Origin: Liolophura sinensis
Lineage: Eukaryota; Mollusca; Polyplacophora; Chitonida; Chitonidae
DNA: 64,000 bases
Direction: 5' to 3'
Assembly (NCBI RefSeq): GCF_032854445.1
Contig: NC_088295.1
Span: forward strand, 91,071,805-91,135,804
The position numbers were made by a program, and so were the translations under genes. How positions within the stretch are numbered: position 1 is the stretch's first letter; each line of letters opens with the position of its first letter. Of the stretch, positions 57,845-64,000 are shown in pieces. Under the pieces are notes generated by a model that did not search any database, was not told the origin of the DNA, and saw only the letters and a list, made by a program, of their open reading frames with translations.

Positions 57845-60800
57845 GTTTCTATACTTATCTTTCCAATATCTACATTCCAAGACTATACCTGTCACACAAT
57901 GGGGCCCGTTCTACCAAGCTGTCGCGACGCTGACTCAAGCGCACTTACCATGGCGACGTATCTTTTCACTGCATGCTGTCATGTTTACGACTCAGTCCTA
58001 GAACGGACCCCAGGTACCGTGTCTGTTTAACTGTGATGGTATCTAACGACATGATTACGGTATAGATCCAATGTCAACATGCTAAACGTACCATCAGACC
58101 GAATTCTAAGGGTTACTCTGAGTTAGGAAGTTAAGGTAACTAAGTGATTTTTCATCATTCCTCGGAAGGCATTAAACTGTTTTAGATTGGCATAGTCTTG
58201 ATATGTGGTTGTAAGTCTGTAATGCGTCATCAATCAAATGATCCATTACCGACACATTGTTTCAAAAAAGTCTTTTCGTATAAAATGTGTGTGTTAACTT
58301 TGACAATAGTACGATACACGACGTGCAAAAAAGTGAAAAGTGAAGAATCAGGGCTTACGTGTATGGGTAAGAAATATGGAGATGCCATTTACCATTGGAT
58401 ATATTCGTGTGTGTATATTGCTATAGTCTAGTCCAGTTACAGAAATCAGGCTGTTGCCATGGTCGTCATGTTAATCATTTAATGAGTCATGACGGCGCAT
58501 GGATGCCTTCAGGCAAAAGATGCATCTCCAAGTGTATAGGCTTATACACAACATTTAGTCGTATTTTAAAACAGATAAAAGTGCTGCAAATACTTTACAG
58601 AGAAAATTGCAGTAGGTCTACAGTTTTGTCTTGCCATACAATAACTTGCAGTCATTTCTTTACATCACAATAGTGTATAAGTTTGATTACCAACACTCTC
58701 TACCTTTCTACGAAAAGCACTTCAGCCACAGTGATAAAGAACACAAGGATTTGCTGTTCTGTCCCAGCACAGTGTTTATGCAGTCGCACTGAAAATACAG
58801 ACAGGTGGGAGACTAAAACTGCTAACTTACTAAAACTAAATTTTATTAAGCTGTGTATAACATTGATACAAAAACGTACTTGTCGTACCGTTGTGACAAT
58901 TCAATTCTTCCTTTGCTCTCTCCGGGTGAAATTTGCAGTATTGTTGATGAAATAAAAACTTGGAAACTAGCAAGCATCGATTTTGTTACCGTAGAGCATC
59001 TACGACATGATGCTACTCTGTTGCAGTATCCTGAGTTTTTTCTTCGTTGCTTTATTTACTGCAGAATCACATTCACAGTTGATTTTTGAGTCCTCAAAAA
59101 TTTGACCTATAGAAATAATCCGCTGCGCATTGTATACCGGCTATATTAGTCCATATTGGTGCCACTCATGGTGACCAAATGTCCTTGCTATTTTTAAGTT
59201 CGTACATGTCTTTAGTACATGTTTTGATAGGATAGCCCTAGCAGATTGGTAGCTTTTTCTGGTTTATGCTCCCTTTGATAAACACAATTATTGTTCAATG
59301 TGCCAACTCATATATTACCAAGTCATACAATGACAGCGCTATTTGAAAGCCCAATCAACTCAGGACCAGAGTGTTAACCTTAAGGAATACTTTCTTTACT
59401 AATTCAAGCTAATCTAATCTTTTCAAACGTAATGGCAGATTTTCTGACGAAATGTGACATCTTAGCCTTCTATGGGTTGGGGGAAGGGTGGTGAGCTACA
59501 TTGGCGAGAAGGATTGCGTCAGCAGTTTTCTATACCCCCAAGCACCAACGAAAACAGCAAGATTTTTGACTCTTTCTTAGGGACTTTCAGACTCTCAATT
59601 ATCTGTCAGTGGTTGTTATGGATGTTTAATCAACATCTTGCTCCTTAATTAAATGTCTTAATTGCATGGTGACTTGAATTACAGAATCCTGGGTGTTCGC
59701 AGTCACTGGTTTGTTGTCTGGTCGAGCTGTCTGCACACAGAAGATATCTATTCTCATCCGAAAAACGGGAAGGTGATTCATGCCACTCACTCTGAAACAT
59801 GATTGTATGTGGACGTTTTGACCTTGATGTTAAATATGTTTGATTTACAAGGAGAACATTCCTCATAAGAAGAAGTTTCCATTGTACGTTTTCATTAAAT
59901 CCTACAGCGTATTTCTGTCCCCTCCCCCCTACTTCTGGAGGAATAAATGAATGATTATGGATTAACACAGAACTTCTAATGCAGGACTGCAACAACGGGG
60001 TTCGTCTTGTATAGGGCAAATGTTCTTTGGTCAAGTTTTTGGATTGCTGTTCTCAGTATGTTGCCATCGGCACCAAGATAAGCAAAGTGGACAGGAGATT
60101 CGTTTGTTTTCGTTCATTAGAGAACAACTGCATCTACGTGATAATCCTTGAGACATCTTTGTCTGCCTTACTGCTTTCAGGCAGTACGTGCACAATTTCT
60201 TGTCCAAAAAGCGAATAGGCTGAGATCTGTTAAACAACGTTTTGGATGGAATGCTCTGGAATATTGGTGAAACCCTAAAAAATCTTCAAGTGATAGTTAG
60301 AGGTTAATCACAAGCACCTTTGGATAAAACAGTCTTTGTTATGGGGAAAACGCTGCTGAGCTAGAAGTCATGTTGCACTTTTGAAATTTGCTTTTGAAAA
60401 AAGCCCTGTTGTATGATGTCCACCGTTCGTTGTAGAATTTTCCTCGAACCTAATCTTCTTGCGATATCAAGGGTTCAGAGTCATCATCAAAACAATGAGA
60501 GATGTCTAACTGCTCCATTTGGATTGTATTGCTTTCATCAACGAATGATATATCCATTAAGAAATAATTTGCTTTAGGGTCTATTCAGTTAATGCATTTG
60601 TGGATGTATACAAGTATGCCCTTTGCATTTTAATGTAGTAGTTCAAAAGACTACATTTATGAAGTGGCAAAAAACTTATGTGATGACACTGTTCACAATA
60701 TGGTCAGAAAGGCCACTCAAGTGTCCAGTGTTTTAAAAGCAATTTAGTAGGTTGTAAAAATTAGAAAAAAATTTATCTCGCTTAAAAAAGTATTTTGTCG

Positions 60801-61105
60801 GACATACACTTTATAATGCTATTTTTTCTGTTTTGTTTAACTTTAAAGTAAACATTTACACTCTGCAAATAGTAATACGGGATAATTGAATCCCTAATCT
60901 TAGTGTTTGGAGGAACTCTCAATTAAAGTTCTTGATGAAAGGTGAAGGAATCTTATCAAAGGTTTGCTCTCACATTGTAGTTTTCAGTCTTGTAGATTAC
61001 AGGTAAGGAAATGACACGAACGTTTACTTACCTGAGCAAATCAACCTTATCTCACCGTAATAATGGGTGTAAATAAAAGAAATACACAGCTAGACGTACA
61101 CTCTT
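57845..61105. other. 3.2 kb of unique DNA, unassigned
   Basis: Open frames of 60-130 codons occur on both strands (58198-59089 plus; 59645-60237 minus) with a higher density than elsewhere, but I recognise no domain. It could be a decayed transposon or non-coding exon sequence. Confidence 0.3.
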
Positions 61106-61129
61106 TTGACAAACTGATATCAACCCAGC

Positions 61130-61375
61130 TGAAAAGTTTGTAATCCTTACATGTAAATGTACAACCCAGCTGAAAAGCTTGTAATCCTTACATGTAAATG
61201 TACAACCCATCTGAAAAATTTGTAATCCTTACATGTAAATGTACAACCCAGCTGAAAAGTCTGTAATCCTTACATGTAAATGTACAACCCAGCTGAAAAG
61301 TCTGTAATCCTTACATGTAAATGTACAACCCAGCTGAAAAGTTTGTAATCTTTACATGTAAATGTACAACTACAG
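61130..61375. repeat. 41-bp tandem repeat, six copies
   Basis: Unit GTAATCCTTACATGTAAATG then TACAACCCAGCTGAAAAGTTT, almost identical copies. Confidence 0.95.
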
Positions 61376-61949
61376 CTGAATATTCAGCTGGTTTCAGTGG
61401 TCTGTTTTCTGTCTCATACACGAGATTATCTACAGTTATGGTTGCAAGTTTTGCGTTATTCGGGTGTGATGAAATCCTGTGTTCCCAAAACAGCGATTAC
61501 AAATCATTTTGTCTTAACATAACGATTTTACCTTGTAAATGGAAATTGTTTGCAATAAACACAGTGATGCCTAGACAATGCAGACTTTCTGCACTAGATG
61601 TCAGCATGACTGATATAATGTGGACGAAAACAAAGAATGGACAAGGTAAAGCACTCAGTATTCCATCCCATAAGCGTCTGTATAACGTACGTATCCTAAA
61701 CTTAAAATATTGCAGCAAGAAAGAGTAAGACGAATGTCTGGGGGGAAAATTAATCGCAGGTTGCAGCAGATAAGTTCTCGTAACACGTCTCATTGTCAGA
61801 AATCGGTACAAAAGGAACTACGAATGATGCAAATATTCTTCGAAAATAGTGTGTTATAAACGCCATATCGTGCGTATTCCTTTTCCGAACACCCATTATC
61901 TTTTAGATCATTGAGAATCTCTCTAGAGAGAGAGAGGGAATTCCTGAGA

Positions 61950-61950
<1 letters not shown>
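61376..61950. other. Upstream flank of the second carbonic anhydrase-like gene
   Basis: A 135-codon plus-strand frame (61321-61728) starts inside the 41-bp repeat and has no recognised domain. I do not call it. Confidence 0.35.

Positions 61951-61951
<1 letters not shown>

Positions 61952-62018
<67 letters not shown>
61952..62018. repeat. (AT)n microsatellite
   Basis: About 33 AT dinucleotides, about 160 bp upstream of the TATA box at 62175. Confidence 0.98.
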
Positions 62019-62020
<2 letters not shown>

Positions 62021-62174
62021 ACGCATTTATACCATATTTCTATATGTCATGATGCTCCAAGTTATTACATTTAATAATAGGTCTTATGAGATTGAGATCA
62101 AATTTTCAAATTTAGACTGTGTTATAAAAAGCTCAACGCATGCTTGTTTTCGTAATACGTAATCTCTGGGTCTG

Positions 62175-62181
62175 TATAAAA
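62175..62181 (+). promoter_or_regulatory. TATA box of the second carbonic anhydrase-like gene
   Basis: GGGTCTGTATAAAAGTAGAG, a consensus TATAAAA. Transcription would begin near 62205, about 75 bp before the ATG. Confidence 0.65.
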
Positions 62182-62278
62182 GTAGAGAGATTAGCGCTGT
62201 TCAGTGGATTTTGTGACCATCGGCGCATAGACTACGATATAACCTGCTGGAGACAGTTTTCTCCACATCTCTGGCTTC

Positions 62279-62342
62279 ATGATGGTTGTTTTTCAGTTCC
62301 TGGCCCTAGCAAATCTTGTCGCTCTGTGTACGGCCGGCGCCG
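62279..62342 (+). CDS. Signal-peptide exon of a second nacrein-type gene (paralogue of 36429)
   Basis: ATG ATG … encodes MMVVFQFLALANLVALCTAG then GCCG|GTAAGT in phase 1. Compared with exon 1 of the gene at 36.4 kb, it shares L-LA-(D/N)-x-VALC-(S/T)-x-GAG, the exon length within one codon, the phase and the TATA spacing. The remaining exons must lie beyond the window. A phase-compatible piece follows at 62402-62467 (TATATGTACAG acceptor; HVCGVTLYFDY; G|GTACGC), but it does not resemble exon 2 or 3 of the first gene, so I leave it uncalled. Confidence 0.6.
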
Positions 62343-62639
62343 GTAAGTGCTCAGTCCCTTCCTCATAAATCGTTCTTTGACATTCATTTATATATGTACA
62401 GGTAGCAATTCTGACGGTACTTCCTCACAAGACCATGTGTGCGGCGTTACTCTATATTTTGATTATGGTACGCATTGTAATGCTGGCTTTATTATGAATG
62501 GTGATGCTTATACGAGTGTTTCTTACTAAAATATATATGTATGTATGTACATGCATGTATGTATGTACTTATGTATACATGTTTGTATGTATTCTCGGGG
62601 TTTTACGTCCTACTTAAAAATGTTTCAATCATTAGGTTT

Positions 62640-63590
62640 GTCTGGCACCGTCATCAGTAAACAGTAGTATATGTGGTATATTTATCATTAAACAGCAGTA
62701 TATGTGGTATCGTCATTAGTAAACAGCAGTATACATGGTATCGTCATCAGTAAACAATAGTACATGTGGTATAGTTATCAGTAAACCGCAGTATAAAAGC
62801 AGTATATCTGTTACCGTCATTAGTAAACAGCAGTTAGCCTACATGTGGTATCGTCATCAGCAAAAGGTAGTATATGTGGTATCGTCATCAGTAAATAGCA
62901 GTATATGTGGTATCTTTATTAGTAAACAGCAGTATATCTGACAATTGTCATAAGTTAACAATAGTGCTATCTTTATCAGTATCAGTGCTTATCTTTATAA
63001 ATGCAGTATATCGATTACCGTCATTAGTAAACAGCAGTAAACCTACATGTGGTATCGTCATCAGCAAACGGTAGTATATGTGGTATCGTCATCAGTAAAT
63101 AGCAGTATATGTGATTTAGTCATCAGTAAACAGCAGTATGTGCGGCATCCTCATCAGTAAACAGCTCTTTATGTGGGGTTGTCATCATTAAACAGTAGTA
63201 TATGTGGTATCGTCAACAGTAAACAGCAGTTTATATGCTATCTTTATCAGTGAACAGTAGAACATGGGGTATAATCACTAGTAAACAGTAGTATATGTGG
63301 TATTGTCATCATTGAACAGTAGTATTTGTGGTATCGTCATCGGTGAACAGCAGTTTATGCTCTACCTTCACCAGTAAACAGCAGTATATCGGGTATAATC
63401 ATCAATGAACAGCAGGATATGTGGTATCGTTATTAGTAAACAGCAGGATATGTGGTATCGTCATCAGTAAACAGCAGTATATGTGGCATCGTCATCAGAA
63501 AACAGCAGTATATGTGGCATTGTCATCAGAAAACAGTAGTTTATGTGGTATCATCAGTAAGCAGGAATACATGTGGTATCTTAAACACTG
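62640..63590. repeat. 31-bp minisatellite, same family as 30.4-36.0 kb
   Basis: About 30 copies of TGTGGTATCGTCATCAGTAA then ACAGCAGTATA. It is preceded by a (ATGT)n-like tract at about 62530-62590 and lies in intron 1 (or 2) of the paralogue. Confidence 0.93.
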
Positions 63591-63594
63591 TAGA

Positions 63595-64000
63595 AAGTCG
63601 TATTATGATTAATATTGTTTGAAATCTAGGTGAATTAAAAGCACAAGGTAAATTATTGTAGATTTTAAGGCCGTGTGAAATATAAAATAAATCTTAGCTT
63701 AAAGCAATGAGCTGAACATCTACGGGTGATAGAAAAAACAATAAATAAAACACATGGAGCGAAAAGCAAACTGCCGCGTACACAAAAACGTTCACGTGCG
63801 CTGATTAACATCACCACAACATTAAGAGCTTTTGCGAAAGTCAGAACATTATTTCAGCAGTTACATTAAATTCTTTTCATTTACTGCATTGATGGTTAAT
63901 AAATTATTATATTTTTTATTATTATTTTTTCTCCTCTACGCACTATTTTATTTAGCAAATTTGTTACTTTTTCACTCAGATAGTTTTACACCACAATAAT
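63595..64000. other. AT-rich DNA to the window end
   Basis: Nothing recognised. Confidence 0.4.

Noticed and set aside
61321-61728. 135-codon plus-strand frame
   Set aside because: It starts inside a 41-bp tandem repeat, has no domain, leader or splice context, and its composition is like flanking DNA.
1-63590. CRISPR arrays
   Set aside because: The direct repeats are contiguous with no unique spacers, and the DNA is eukaryotic.

Overview
This is eukaryotic DNA with short exons, long introns, GT-AG splice sites and tRNA-derived SINEs, and a large share of it (roughly a third or more by eye) is minisatellite arrays. The three recognisable genes encode secreted proteins of kinds found in molluscan shell matrix: a nacrein-type carbonic anhydrase with Gly-Asn repeats, a discoidin/mucin/chitin-binding protein and a Kazal protein. 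The SINE tails (…TTGAGTACGGCGTAAAACACC… and …ACGACGTTAAACCCCAAGCACTCACTCAC) also look molluscan. I therefore read the window as a mollusc, probably a nacre-forming bivalve or gastropod. The species call is inference.

Layout. 1-7.8 kb (minus strand): two candidate exons of an unfinished gene, one encoding a membrane helix, each joined to a large tandem array. 8.5-21.5 kb (minus strand): a complete, phase-consistent seven-exon gene for a secreted protein of about 566 residues (signal peptide, F5/8 type C domain, Ser/Thr-rich repeat region, chitin-binding type 2 domain). 22-30 kb: arrays, an AT microsatellite and decayed SINE and LINE pieces. 30.4-36.0 kb: a very long 31-bp array split by a dead Tc1/mariner element. 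36.3-42.4 kb (plus strand): the alpha carbonic anhydrase gene, eight exons, with zinc ligands kept but several disabling lesions. 47.6-49.2 kb (plus strand): the 3' part of a two-Kazal gene with a Thr/Pro linker and one apparent one-base deletion. 49.4-61 kb: arrays, SINEs and unassigned DNA. 62.2 kb to the end (plus strand): promoter and signal-peptide exon of what looks like a second copy of the carbonic anhydrase gene.

The main unexpected signal is that several arrays are not placed at random. In at least three independently supported exons (carbonic anhydrase exon 7; discoidin gene exons 3 and 4), and probably two more, the repeat unit is a copy of the last bases of the exon plus its 5' splice site. 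Each array therefore lines up tens of near-identical GT donor sites just downstream of the true one. In the three secure cases, reading past the true donor meets a stop codon within the first unit.

All exon calls come from homology recognised by eye, splice-site consensus and phase bookkeeping. No search was run. Single-base indels could be assembly errors.
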